Positions 25,654 to 33,737 of a DNA stretch of 39,970 bases are shown one piece after another; positions within the stretch are counted from its first letter, which is position 1, and each line of letters starts with the position of its first letter. Source of the DNA: Neoroseomonas soli. Lineage in GTDB: Bacteria > Pseudomonadota > Alphaproteobacteria > Acetobacterales > Acetobacteraceae. A model generated the notes under the pieces. The model searched no databases and was not told the DNA's origin. It worked only from the letters and a program-made list of their open reading frames with translations. The stretch is taken from NCBI RefSeq assembly GCF_018129065.1, contig NZ_JAAEDM010000045.1, forward strand, positions 1-39,970, given 5' to 3'. A program made the position numbers and the translations under genes.

Positions 25654-26973
25654 GTGACGGCAACCGACACGATCTTCGCACTGGCCAGCGGGGCCGGGCG
25701 GGGCGCCATAGCCATACTGCGGATGTCGGGGCGCGACAGCGGGTCGATCCTCACGCGGATCGCGGGGCGGCTACCCGCGCCGAGGGTGGCGAGCCTGCGA
25801 CGACTGCGGGACCCGGCGGCAGGCGAGGCGCTGGACGAGGCGCTGGTGCTCTGGATGCCCGCCCCGCGCTCCTATACGGGGGAGGACAGCGCCGAACTGC
25901 ACCTGCATGGCGGGCCGGCGGTAGTGGCGGCCGTCGGCGCGACCCTGGCGGCGCTCGGCGCCCGCCCGGCCGAGCCGGGGGAGTTCACCCGCCGGGCCTT
26001 CCTCAACGGGCGGATGGACCTGACGGCGGCAGAGGGCATCGCCGACCTGATCGCGGCGGAAACCGAAGCCCAGCGGCGCCAGGCGCTACGCCAGGCGGAT
26101 GGCGCCCTCGCGCAGGTCTATGGCGGCTGGGCGGAACGGCTGACCCGCTTGCTGGCGCACCAGGAAGCGGCGATCGAATTCGCCGATGACGACCTGCCGA
26201 CGGATCTGGGCGACCGGGCGCGGGAAGGGGCGGGGGCGCTGCGCGCCGAGATCGACGCGCATCTGGCCGATGGCGGACGAGGGGAGCGGCTGCGTGAAGG
26301 GGTGCTGGTCGCCATCCTCGGTGCTCCGAACGCGGGCAAATCGTCCCTGCTGAACGCACTCGTCGGACGGGATGCGGCGATCGTCTCGGCCCGCGCCGGC
26401 ACGACGCGCGACGTGGTGGAGGTCCGGCTCGAACTGGCCGGTGTTCCGGTGACCCTGTCCGATACGGCAGGCCTGCGGGAGGCCGCCGACGAGATCGAAC
26501 AGGAAGGCATCCGCCGAGCCCACCGGCGGGCGGAGGAGGCCGACCTGGTCATCACCGTCTTCGCCACCGACAAGGCGCCCGATGCGGAAACGCTGGCCTG
26601 GGTGAAGCCGGGGGCACTGGTTCTCGCGAACAAGTCCGATCTCGAATCCGCGCCGGCGGAGATCGGCGGGGTTCTGCCGTTGGCGGTTTCAGCGCGGACC
26701 GGTGCCGGCCTGGAGGAATTGCGGCTGCGGCTGCAGGCCGAAACGGTCCGGCTCGCCGGAGTGGCCGAGGCCCCCGTGCTGACCCGTCCGAGACATCGGG
26801 CGGCGCTGACCGAAGCCTCCGCCTGGCTCCGGGAGGCCGAGGCGGCGGCGCTGCCCGAGTTGGTGTCCGAGGCGCTGCGGGCCGCCCTGCGCGCCATCGG
26901 GCGGCTGACGGGGCGGGTCGGCGTGGAGGATGTGCTCGACATCGTGTTCGGCGAGTTCTGCATCGGAAAATAG
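25654..26973 (+). CDS. mnmE: tRNA modification GTPase MnmE
   Basis: This 439-residue protein has an N-terminal tetrahydrofolate-binding domain (ALASGAGRGAIAILRMSG, SYTGEDSAELHLHGG, GEFTRRAFLNGRMDL), a helical domain, an inserted G domain with GAPNAGKSS (223-231), DTAG (270-273) and NKSD, and the C-terminal FCIGK motif with its essential Cys. With MnmG it forms the 5-carboxymethylaminomethyl modification of wobble U34 in tRNA. It starts at a GTG just after parS site 1 and leads the operon with mnmG, rsmG and parAB. Confidence 0.97.
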   Translation: MTATDTIFALASGAGRGAIAILRMSGRDSGSILTRIAGRLPAPRVASLRRLRDPAAGEALDEALVLWMPAPRSYTGEDSAELHLHGGPAVVAAVGATLAALGARPAEPGEFTRRAFLNGRMDLTAAEGIADLIAAETEAQRRQALRQADGALAQVYGGWAERLTRLLAHQEAAIEFADDDLPTDLGDRAREGAGALRAEIDAHLADGGRGERLREGVLVAILGAPNAGKSSLLNALVGRDAAIVSARAGTTRDVVEVRLELAGVPVTLSDTAGLREAADEIEQEGIRRAHRRAEEADLVITVFATDKAPDAETLAWVKPGALVLANKSDLESAPAEIGGVLPLAVSARTGAGLEELRLRLQAETVRLAGVAEAPVLTRPRHRAALTEASAWLREAEAAALPELVSEALRAALRAIGRLTGRVGVEDVLDIVFGEFCIGK

Positions 26974-27051
26974 GGGGCGAGGCGCGGCCGGGGAGGGCGA
27001 TTGTCGGACTTCTCTCCCGCACGTCGTCCCGCTGCCCTATACCGCCGCCCC

Positions 27052-28920
27052 ATGGACCTGATCTTCGATGTCGTCGTCGTGGGTGGCGGGCATGCCGGTT
27101 GCGAAGCCGCGGCCGCCGCGGCCCGCTGCGGCGCGCGCACGCTCCTGCTGACCCACCGCGTTGAAACCCTCGGCGAGATGTCCTGCAACCCTGCGATCGG
27201 CGGTGTCGGCAAGGGGCATCTGGTGCGCGAGGTGGACGCGCTGGACGGGATCATGGCCCGGGCCGCAGATGCCGCGGCCATCCATGTGAAGATGCTGAAC
27301 CGCTCGAAGGGCCCCGCAGTGCGGGGCCTTCGGGCCCAGGCCGACCGGCGTCTCTATCGGCGGGCGGTGCGGGAGCTGCTGGCAGCGCAGCCTGGACTCA
27401 CGATCCTGCAGGCCGCTGCGGAGGGGATCGACCTGGCCCCGGATGGCGGCATCGCCGCCGTCGTCACCGGCGATGGCCGGCGCATCGCCTGCGGCGCGCT
27501 GGTCGTCACCACGGGCACCTTCCTCCGCGGCGAGATCCATATCGGCGAGCAGCGGATCCCCGCCGGCAGGGTGGGGGACGCGCCGGCCATCGGCCTGGCG
27601 CTCGCCTTCGAACGAATGGGGCTGCCGCTCGCACGGCTGAAGACCGGCACGCCGCCGCGCCTGGACGGACGGACCATCGACTGGGCGTCGCTGGAGGCGC
27701 AGCCGGGAGACGACCCCGCGGAGCCGATGTCCTGGATGACGGAGCGGATCACCAACCGCCAGGTCGCCTGCGGCATCACCACGACCACGCCGGCCACCCA
27801 CGCCCTGATCCGCGCGAACCTGCACCAGAGCGCCGTCTATGGCGGGCGCATCCAGGGGGTCGGGCCGCGCTACTGCCCCTCGATCGAGGACAAGGTGGTC
27901 CGCTTCGCGGAGCGGGAGCGCCATCAGGTTTTCCTGGAACCCGAGGGGTTGGACGACGACACGGTCTATCCCAACGGCATCTCGACCAGCCTGCCGGAGC
28001 AGGTGCAGGCGGCCATGATCGCCACCATGCCCGGCCTGGAGCGTGCCCGCATCCTCCGCCCCGGCTATGCGATCGAGTACGACCATGTCGACCCGCGGGC
28101 ACTGACGCCCGCGCTGGAGGTCCGGTCGGTCCCCCGCCTGTTCCTCGCCGGCCAGATCAACGGCACGACGGGATACGAGGAGGCGGCCGCGCAGGGACTG
28201 ATGGCGGGGCTGAACGCCGGGTTGCGCGCCTCGGGCGGGGTGCCGGATCGCGTCCTGACGCGGTCGGAGGCCTATGTCGGCGTGCTGGTCGATGACCTGA
28301 CGCTGCATGGGGTCTCCGAGCCCTACCGGATGCTCACGGCGCGGGCCGAGCATCGCCTGATCCTGCGTGCGGACAATGCCGGGTTGCGCTTGACGGAGAA
28401 GGGCGTTGCCTGGGGCTGCGTCGGGCCGGAGCGAGCAGCGCGCCATCGGGCTTTCGCTGCGAGCCTTGCCGAATCGCTCGACCGTGCGCGCGTGGACGGC
28501 GCGACGCCGGCAGTACTGGCTGCCGCCGGGATTCCGGTGAACCAGGATGGGAAGCGGCGGTCCGTGATCGAGGTCCTGGCCCTGCCCGGCGTCGACGCCA
28601 CGGCCGTGGATGGCGTCTTCCAGTGGCTGCGGGCCCTCTCGCCGGCGCTGCGCGCGCAGCTCGAGGCAGAAGCGCTCTACGCGCCGTATCTCCGCCGGCA
28701 GGAAGCGGAGATGCGGCTCCTGGAGCGGGAGGAGCGGACCCTGATACCCGACCATCTCGATTTCGCCGCCGTGCCCGGTCTTTCGGTCGAGATGCGCCAA
28801 CGCCTCACGACCGCCCGGCCCACGACACTCGGCTCCGCTGGCCGCCTGCCGGGGATCACCCCGGCCGCCATCGCGGCGCTGGCGGTCGCTCTCCGGCGTG
28901 ACGGGGCGCGTTCCACGTGA
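27052..28920 (+). CDS. mnmG: tRNA uridine-5-carboxymethylaminomethyl modification enzyme MnmG
   Basis: This 622-residue FAD protein is the partner of MnmE in wobble-uridine modification. Visible motifs are the FAD fold [74 protein letters not shown] and [16 protein letters not shown]. The ATG at 27052 matches the family start. Its stop codon TGA is shared with the rsmG GTG start and lies inside parS site 2. Confidence 0.97.
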   Translation: MDLIFDVVVVGGGHAGCEAAAAAARCGARTLLLTHRVETLGEMSCNPAIGGVGKGHLVREVDALDGIMARAADAAAIHVKMLNRSKGPAVRGLRAQADRRLYRRAVRELLAAQPGLTILQAAAEGIDLAPDGGIAAVVTGDGRRIACGALVVTTGTFLRGEIHIGEQRIPAGRVGDAPAIGLALAFERMGLPLARLKTGTPPRLDGRTIDWASLEAQPGDDPAEPMSWMTERITNRQVACGITTTTPATHALIRANLHQSAVYGGRIQGVGPRYCPSIEDKVVRFAERERHQVFLEPEGLDDDTVYPNGISTSLPEQVQAAMIATMPGLERARILRPGYAIEYDHVDPRALTPALEVRSVPRLFLAGQINGTTGYEEAAAQGLMAGLNAGLRASGGVPDRVLTRSEAYVGVLVDDLTLHGVSEPYRMLTARAEHRLILRADNAGLRLTEKGVAWGCVGPERAARHRAFAASLAESLDRARVDGATPAVLAAAGIPVNQDGKRRSVIEVLALPGVDATAVDGVFQWLRALSPALRAQLEAEALYAPYLRRQEAEMRLLEREERTLIPDHLDFAAVPGLSVEMRQRLTTARPTTLGSAGRLPGITPAAIAALAVALRRDGARST

Positions 28921-28924
28921 AACA
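28909..28924 (-). promoter_or_regulatory. parS site 2, overlapping the mnmG/rsmG junction
   Basis: On the minus strand this reads TGTTTCACGTGGAACG, 15 of 16 bases identical to parS site 1 but in the opposite orientation. The central CACGTGA supplies both the rsmG GTG start (28917) and the mnmG TGA stop (28918-28920). Confidence 0.85.
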
Positions 28925-29525
28925 CCCTCTGCCTGCATTGGCACCGGATCCGGAGCGCGACACGCGGCTTACCGCCTACCGCGACCTGCTGCTGCGCTGG
29001 AACGCGACGATCAACCTCGTCTCGGCGGGCACGGCGGCGGAGATCGAACGGCGGCACATCGCGGACAGCCTGCAGCTGCTGCCGCTTCTGCCCGCCGAAG
29101 GGCCGGTGGCGGATCTGGGCTCGGGGGCGGGCCTGCCAGGCATCGTCCTCGCCGCCGCCCTGCCTGACCGGGAAATTCACCTCGTCGAATCCGACAAGCG
29201 CAAGGCCGCCTTCCTGATCGAGGCGGCCGGCACGCTCCGACTCGTCAGGGTGAAGATCCATGCCACGCGCATCGAGCAGGCGGTGCTGCCGCCGCTCGCC
29301 GCGATCACCGCGCGGGCGCTGGCGCCGCTGACCGCTCTCCTCTCCCACGCCGCGAAATTCCTCGCGCCTGGCGGTATCGCGATCTTCCCGAAGGGCCGCA
29401 GTGCGGAGCAGGAGTTGACGAGCGCCGCCGCGGACTGGCACTTCACCACCGAGCGGTTTGCAAGCCGCACGGACCCCGAGGCCACCATCCTTCGCCTGAG
29501 CGAGATCCGCCGTGCCGGCCATTGA
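28917..29525 (+). CDS. rsmG: 16S rRNA (guanine527-N7)-methyltransferase RsmG
   Basis: This 202-residue SAM-dependent methyltransferase modifies G527 of 16S rRNA. It carries [13 protein letters not shown], the site I motif [27 protein letters not shown] and [13 protein letters not shown], all typical. It starts with a GTG overlapping the mnmG stop (GTGA), inside parS site 2, and overlaps the parA start by 14 bases. Confidence 0.96.
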   Translation: MKHPLPALAPDPERDTRLTAYRDLLLRWNATINLVSAGTAAEIERRHIADSLQLLPLLPAEGPVADLGSGAGLPGIVLAAALPDREIHLVESDKRKAAFLIEAAGTLRLVRVKIHATRIEQAVLPPLAAITARALAPLTALLSHAAKFLAPGGIAIFPKGRSAEQELTSAAADWHFTTERFASRTDPEATILRLSEIRRAGH

Positions 29526-30324
29526 GCGCGCGCAACCCCGCATCATTGCCCTCGCCAACCAGAAGGGGGGCGTCGGCAAGACCACGACCGCCATCAACCT
29601 CGGCACGGCGCTCGCCGCCAAGCGCAAGGTGCTGCTGATCGACCTCGACCCGCAGGGCAACGCATCGACGGGCCTCGGCATCTCCCGCCAGGACCGTGGC
29701 GCAGGATCCTACGCGCTCCTGACCGGCGAACGGCGCCTTGCAGATCTCCTGCGGCCGACGAGGATTCCGAACCTCACCATCCTTCCGGCCGATCCGGAAC
29801 TCGCCGGCGCCGAGATCGAGCTTGTCGGCATCGAGCACCGCGAGCGGCGGCTGCGCGACGCACTCGAGGCGCAGGCCGAGGCATTGGCCGGCACCGAAAT
29901 CATCCTGATCGACTGCCCGCCCTCGCTCGGCCTCCTCACGCTCAACGCGCTGGTGGCATCCCATTCGGTGCTCGTGCCGCTGCAGACCGAGTTCTTCGCC
30001 CTGGAGGGTGTCTCCCAGATCACCCGCACGATCGAGCGCGTGAGGCGATCCCTGAACCCGGCCCTCGACCTCGAGGGCATCGTCCTGACCATGTTCGACC
30101 GCCGCAACAACCTCTCGGAGCTCGTCGCCGCAGATGTCCGCGCCTTCTTCGGCGACAAGGTCTACTCGACCGTCATTCCGCGCAACGTCCGCATCTCCGA
30201 AGCGCCGTCCCATGGCCTGCCGGTGATCCTCTACGACCACCGCTCCGCCGGCGCGCAGGCTTATGTGGACCTCGCCGCCGAACTCCTGCGACGGGAACGC
30301 AAGGCGAGGAAATCCGCGGCATGA
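29512..30324 (+). CDS. parA: Chromosome partitioning ATPase ParA
   Basis: This 270-residue protein has the deviant Walker A motif NQKGGVGKTTT (Lys18 and Lys23 flank the loop), DLDPQGNAS, IDCPPSLGLLTLNAL and ISEAPSHGLPV, as in chromosomal ParA/Soj. It binds DNA non-specifically and moves ParB-parS complexes using ATP. It begins at a GTG inside rsmG and overlaps the parB start by 4 bases. Confidence 0.97.
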   Translation: MPAIERAQPRIIALANQKGGVGKTTTAINLGTALAAKRKVLLIDLDPQGNASTGLGISRQDRGAGSYALLTGERRLADLLRPTRIPNLTILPADPELAGAEIELVGIEHRERRLRDALEAQAEALAGTEIILIDCPPSLGLLTLNALVASHSVLVPLQTEFFALEGVSQITRTIERVRRSLNPALDLEGIVLTMFDRRNNLSELVAADVRAFFGDKVYSTVIPRNVRISEAPSHGLPVILYDHRSAGAQAYVDLAAELLRRERKARKSAA

Positions 30325-31178
30325 AGAAGACGACGACGCGCCTCGGCATGGGCCTCTCCGCCCTGATGGGCGACAGCCAGGCCCCCGCCGCCGCGACCGG
30401 CGCCGCTCCGCGGACCCTGCCGATCGACGCCCTGGAGCCCGGCCCCTTCCAGGCCCGCAGCACGCCGGACGCGGCAGCCCTGGCGGAGCTCGCCGCCTCC
30501 ATCGAGGAACACGGGATCCTGCAGCCGATCCTGGTGCGGCCGAAGCCCGGCACCACAGGCCGCTACCAGATCCTTGGCGGCGAGAGGCGCTGGCGCGCCG
30601 CCCAGCAGGCCAGGCTGCACGACGTGCCGGTGATCATCCGCGAACTCGACGACCGCGCCGCCATGGCGGCCGGCCTGGTCGAGAACCTCCAGCGCGAGGA
30701 TCTCAATGCGCTGGAAGAAGCCGAAGGCTATGCGCGGCTGATCGAGGAATTCGGCCTGAAGCACGAAGGCCTCGGCCAGGCCGTCGGCAAGTCCCGCAGC
30801 CATGTCGCCAACACGCTGCGGCTGCTCAACCTGCCGCAGCGGGTGCGGGACATGCTGCGCCAGGGGACGCTGTCCGCCGGCCACGCGCGCGCCCTGCTCG
30901 GGGCGGAAGATCCCGAACGCCTCGCGGGCCTCGTCGTGGTGCGCGGCCTGTCCGTGCGCCAGACGGAAGCACTCGCCGCCGCCGCGCCCCGTGACCCGGC
31001 GGCCCGGCGCGTGACGAAGCAGGACCCCGACACGGCGGCGCTGGAACGACGGCTCACCGAACGGCTCGGGCTCAGGGTCGCCATCAAGACGGCGGCGAAG
31101 GGCGGACAGGTGACGATTTCCTACCGCGACCTGGATCAGCTGGACGGGGTGCTGAGGCTGCTCGACCCCGAAGCGTGA
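30321..31178 (+). CDS. parB: Chromosome partitioning protein ParB
   Basis: This 285-residue protein has a basic N-terminal ParA-contact region (KKTTTRLGMGLSALMG), the CTP-binding domain with GERRWRA (87-93) and ENLQRE (121-126), a helix-turn-helix (GLGQAVGKSRSHVANTLRLLNL), and a C-terminal dimerisation region. It loads at parS, two of which lie upstream in this operon, and spreads as a CTP-dependent clamp. Its stop is followed 2 bases later by repeat unit 5. Confidence 0.97.
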   Translation: MKKTTTRLGMGLSALMGDSQAPAAATGAAPRTLPIDALEPGPFQARSTPDAAALAELAASIEEHGILQPILVRPKPGTTGRYQILGGERRWRAAQQARLHDVPVIIRELDDRAAMAAGLVENLQREDLNALEEAEGYARLIEEFGLKHEGLGQAVGKSRSHVANTLRLLNLPQRVRDMLRQGTLSAGHARALLGAEDPERLAGLVVVRGLSVRQTEALAAAAPRDPAARRVTKQDPDTAALERRLTERLGLRVAIKTAAKGGQVTISYRDLDQLDGVLRLLDPEA

Positions 31179-31180
31179 CA

Positions 31181-31233
31181 ACGAGGGGGCGCTGCCCCCT
31201 CGTGCTCCCCTGCCAGGAAACTCAGTTTCCTGG
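31181..31233 (+). repeat. Two-hairpin intergenic repeat, unit 5
   Basis: Hairpin A (31181-31203) is ACGAGGGGGC / GCCCCCTCGT, 10 perfect pairs around GCT. Hairpin B (31213-31233) is CCAGGAAACT / AGTTTCCTGG, 10 complementary bases closing a tight loop. GACC follows. It starts 2 bases after the parB stop. Confidence 0.75.
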
Positions 31234-31261
31234 ACCTTGGTCGACATGGAGCAACATCACG

Positions 31262-31606
31262 ATGTGGTTGATCACGACGTTCGGGTTTTTCAGTGTGGTC
31301 AGGAAGCCTGACGACGTGAAGTCAGACACACTGACGATCCGTGCGCGTGTGCGCGAAGGCCTTGAAGAACTGCGGAAAATAGCGCTGCCGGCTCTCGGCC
31401 CGATCCGGGACGACGAGGGCACCGACTACCCCTTCCGCGCCTCGGCGCCCCGTGCGGCTGTCTCCGCGGCGATGGCCCGCATCGCGCAGGACATCGACTA
31501 CGCAAACTTCAAGGACGCCGTCGCAGCCCGCCAGGGAAAGGCGCGCGCGCATCGCTACGGCGAGGTGTGGGGCACGCTGCTGCGCCTCGAAAAAGGTGGT
31601 CGCTGA
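31262..31606 (+). CDS. Conserved hypothetical protein (114 aa)
   Basis: This 114-residue protein begins MWLITTFGFFSVVRKPDD and has segments [57 protein letters not shown] and RYGEVWGTLLRL. I recognise this as a conserved bacterial hypothetical family, but I know of no function. The ATG at 31262 fits the family start; a longer frame back to 31175 would run through repeat unit 5. It ends overlapping the start of a broken NUDIX gene. Confidence 0.75.
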   Translation: MWLITTFGFFSVVRKPDDVKSDTLTIRARVREGLEELRKIALPALGPIRDDEGTDYPFRASAPRAAVSAAMARIAQDIDYANFKDAVAARQGKARAHRYGEVWGTLLRLEKGGR

Positions 31607-32009
31607 CCACCATCGCGAAGGCTGGGGCCTATGGCGGCGTGCTGATCGACGATGCCGGCCGCGTGCTGCTCGCAACCATTTCGACGGCTACGTCTGGACC
31701 TTTCCCAAGGGCAAGCAGGGCCAGGCCGAGACTCCCGAACAGGCGGCCCTGCGCGAGGTACGCGAGGAGACCGGCTACCACGCCCGGATCACCGGGATCC
31801 TGCCTGGCACTTTCACCGGCGGGACGGGAAGCACGGCCTTCTTCCTGATGGCCCCGCAGGGAGCACCACAGCCGTTCGAATGGGAAACCCACGCGATCCG
31901 CTGGGCCACCCCTGCCGAGGCCGAGGCCCTGATCAGGCTGACGACGAACCCGGTTGGTCGTGCCCACGATCTCGCCGTGCTGAGAGCCGCGACCGAACGC
32001 CTCAGGTAA
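31567..32009 (+). pseudogene. NUDIX hydrolase gene with frameshift
   Basis: Two frames together make one NUDIX protein. The first (GTG at 31567 or CTG at 31603) gives TTIAKAGAYGGVLIDDAGRVLLA. The second, from about 31675, gives NHFDGYVWTFPKGKQG, then the complete NUDIX box GKQGQAETPEQAALREVREETG, and ends at 32009. The break sits where homologues carry a few extra residues before NHFDGYVW, so a deletion of about 10 bases (or another length that breaks frame) is likely. If real, the enzyme is lost, unless a start within the second frame is used. A sequencing error is the alternative. Confidence 0.7.
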
Positions 32010-32015
32010 CGGGTT

Positions 32016-32068
32016 CCGAGGGCCTTTCGGCCCTCGGCGGGGTGGCTCGGAGGGGCGGCGCCCCTCCG
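32016..32068 (-). repeat. Two-hairpin intergenic repeat, unit 6
   Basis: On the minus strand: hairpin A (32048-32068, CGGAGGGGC arms, GCC loop, 9 perfect pairs), then hairpin B (32016-32037, CCGAGGGCC / GGCCCTCGG, GAAA loop), then GGAACCC. It fills the gap between the converging NUDIX and holA stops. Confidence 0.8.
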
Positions 32069-32074
32069 TCTCCA

Positions 32075-33100
32075 TCACCCTCGTCTCGCCCTCACCGCTT
32101 CCCGCGCCAACCCCATCACCGCCGCGCGCGCCACGCTCTCGTCCGGCGTCCCGGTTGTCTTGGTCAGGCGCTCCGCCTCCAGCAGGGCCATCCCTGCCGC
32201 CGCCAGCGTCTCGGGCTTCCACAGGCGCAGGGCGCGTTCGAATGACGGTCTCGACTTGAAGAAGACCATCGGCCGCAGCGCGTCCACCGCGTCCTTCACC
32301 GATGCCCCTTTCGCCACCGCCCCGGCCGCCAGTTCCAGCCGCTGCACGTGTCGCAGCGCTCCGCGCACCACTTGCACGGCGTGGGCCCCTTCCGCGAAGG
32401 CCGTATCCAGGGCGCGGTCGGCGCGCGGTGCATCGCCCTCGGTCGCCGCCAACAGCGCCGCATCCAGATCGAGCGCCGAGCCCTCCGCCAGCGAGGCCAG
32501 CGCGTCGTCCTCCGTCACGCGCCCGCCGGCTCCGACATAGAGGGAGAGCTTCTCGCATTCACGCCGCAGCAGCAGTCGGTCCTCGCCCAGCCGCTGCGCC
32601 ATCCACGCGACGGCCGAAGGTTCCACCGAAACCCCGAATTCCCGCAGCAGCGCGACGATCGAGGCTTCCAGCGCCGCGCCGGTCTCCGCATAGCAGGCGA
32701 TGACGGCGGCCTCGGGTCCCGCCTTCTCCAGCGCCGCGCGCAGGCCCTTCCGACCGTCGAGCGAGCCTGCCTCCAGCAGCACGATCCCGGGGCCATTGCC
32801 CGCCAGCACGGCCTTGGCGGCGTTGGCCAGGCCATCGGTCGCCTCGCGCACCCGCACCAGGCGGCCGCCGCCCGTCAGCGCCGGCGTGGCCGCCTCCGCG
32901 GCGAGCAGCGTCGCATCCTTCGCCGCCGCGTCGCGCGGGATCTCGACCAGACGGAAAGGGTCGTCGCCCGCAACGGCGCGGGTCAGGGCCTCGCCACGCT
33001 CGCGCACCAGCCCGCCATCCTCGCCGAAGATCAGCACCACTCGCGCTTGGCCCGGATCGGCCAGGAAGCCTGCGATGCGGCGCGCGTCGACCTTGGCCAC
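32075..33100 (-). CDS. holA: DNA polymerase III subunit delta
   Basis: This 341-residue clamp-loader subunit loads the sliding clamp at replication. It shows the HolA segments VVLIFGEDGGLVRERGEAL, GGGRLVRVREATDG, VIACYAETGAALEASI, WMAQRLGEDRLLLRRECEKLSLY and the C-terminal RGALRHVQRLELAA domain. It follows lptE by 6 bases in the conserved order leuS-lptE-holA. Confidence 0.93.
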   Translation of the reverse strand: MAKVDARRIAGFLADPGQARVVLIFGEDGGLVRERGEALTRAVAGDDPFRLVEIPRDAAAKDATLLAAEAATPALTGGGRLVRVREATDGLANAAKAVLAGNGPGIVLLEAGSLDGRKGLRAALEKAGPEAAVIACYAETGAALEASIVALLREFGVSVEPSAVAWMAQRLGEDRLLLRRECEKLSLYVGAGGRVTEDDALASLAEGSALDLDAALLAATEGDAPRADRALDTAFAEGAHAVQVVRGALRHVQRLELAAGAVAKGASVKDAVDALRPMVFFKSRPSFERALRLWKPETLAAAGMALLEAERLTKTTGTPDESVARAAVMGLAREAVRARRG

Positions 33101-33106
33101 GGGGCC

Positions 33107-33664
33107 TCAGCCCGCCCGGGGCGGTCCGCCCGCGAAGCGGATCGCGAGGCGCCGCGTCACGTCCTCGGCCAGTTGCTCCACCAGGCGACGCTCGGTCGCC
33201 TCGCGGGAGGTTTCGGCCGCGAAGAACTGGTTCTCCGGCACGTTGTATGCGTCGAAGGCCCGCTCCATGCCGTTCGCAACGAGGCGCGGCGGAGCGGAGG
33301 CGTCGTAGAGGAACCAGCTGGCCGTCGCCGTCACGCGAACCCGGCTCGGCGTGCCGTCGCGCGCGAAGCCCTGCAACTCCACCCCGTAGGCAAGGCCGAC
33401 GCGAAGGTCGTAGCGCGTGGGCGCCGCGCCGGAACGCAGGCGGTCCTCCAGGTGACGGCGCAGGAGCTGGCCGTTGCGCTCGGTGATGAGGCCAACGCGG
33501 ATGGTCTCGAGGCCGGAGGCGGGCTCGGCTTCGGGACGCGGGCCGTAGAGGGGCCGGAAGCCGCAGCCGGAGAGGAGCAACAGCCCCAGCACGGCGCGGC
33601 GCGGGGAGGGCGCCGCCGTCCCCGGCCCCCTCCCGCCAAAGGCCGAAAGGCCTTTGGAAACCAT
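33107..33664 (-). CDS. lptE: LPS-assembly lipoprotein LptE
   Basis: This 185-residue lipoprotein has RRAVLGLLLLSGC as its lipobox signal, then GFRPLYG, which is the classic LptE start, and a VRVTATASWFLYD core. It plugs the LptD barrel in the outer membrane and helps place LPS. The ATG at 33664 lies between two hairpin repeats, so the first 23 or so residues (MVSKGLSAFGGRG onward) are encoded by repeat unit 7a. A GTG within the hydrophobic core would give too short a signal. The start is therefore somewhat uncertain. It follows leuS by 73 bases. Confidence 0.85.
   Translation of the reverse strand: MVSKGLSAFGGRGPGTAAPSPRRAVLGLLLLSGCGFRPLYGPRPEAEPASGLETIRVGLITERNGQLLRRHLEDRLRSGAAPTRYDLRVGLAYGVELQGFARDGTPSRVRVTATASWFLYDASAPPRLVANGMERAFDAYNVPENQFFAAETSREATERRLVEQLAEDVTRRLAIRFAGGPPRAG
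33601..33657 (+). repeat. Two-hairpin repeat, unit 7a, inside the lptE 5' coding region
   Basis: Hairpin B (33636-33657) is CCAAAGGCC / GGCCTTTGG around GAAA, the same stem as unit 2, followed by GGAAACC. The upstream part (33601-33635) aligns well with hairpin A and spacer of unit 2 but its stem is decayed. The lptE frame reads through it. Confidence 0.7.
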
Positions 33665-33669
33665 GGGTT

Positions 33670-33729
33670 CCGAGGGCCCTTCGGCCCTCGGCGGGGCGAG
33701 GTGCGGAGAGGGGCGGCGCCCCTCTCCGC
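33670..33729 (-). repeat. Two-hairpin repeat, unit 7b, between leuS and lptE
   Basis: On the minus strand: hairpin A (33703-33729, GCGGAGAGGGGC arms, 12 perfect pairs, GCC loop), then hairpin B (33670-33691, CCGAGGGCC / GGCCCTCGG, GAAG loop), then GGAACCC. It is head-to-head with unit 7a across GGAAACCATGGGTTCC, where the ATG is the lptE start. It begins 8 bases after the leuS stop. Confidence 0.8.
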
Positions 33730-33737
33730 GGATGCGG

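Noticed and set aside
27305..27332. Strong hairpin inside mnmG (CGAAGG...CCTTCG with a GGCCCCGC core) resembling the intergenic repeats
   Set aside because: It encodes the conserved MnmG segment [11 protein letters not shown], so the pairing follows from the codons. It also lacks the A-spacer-B plan.
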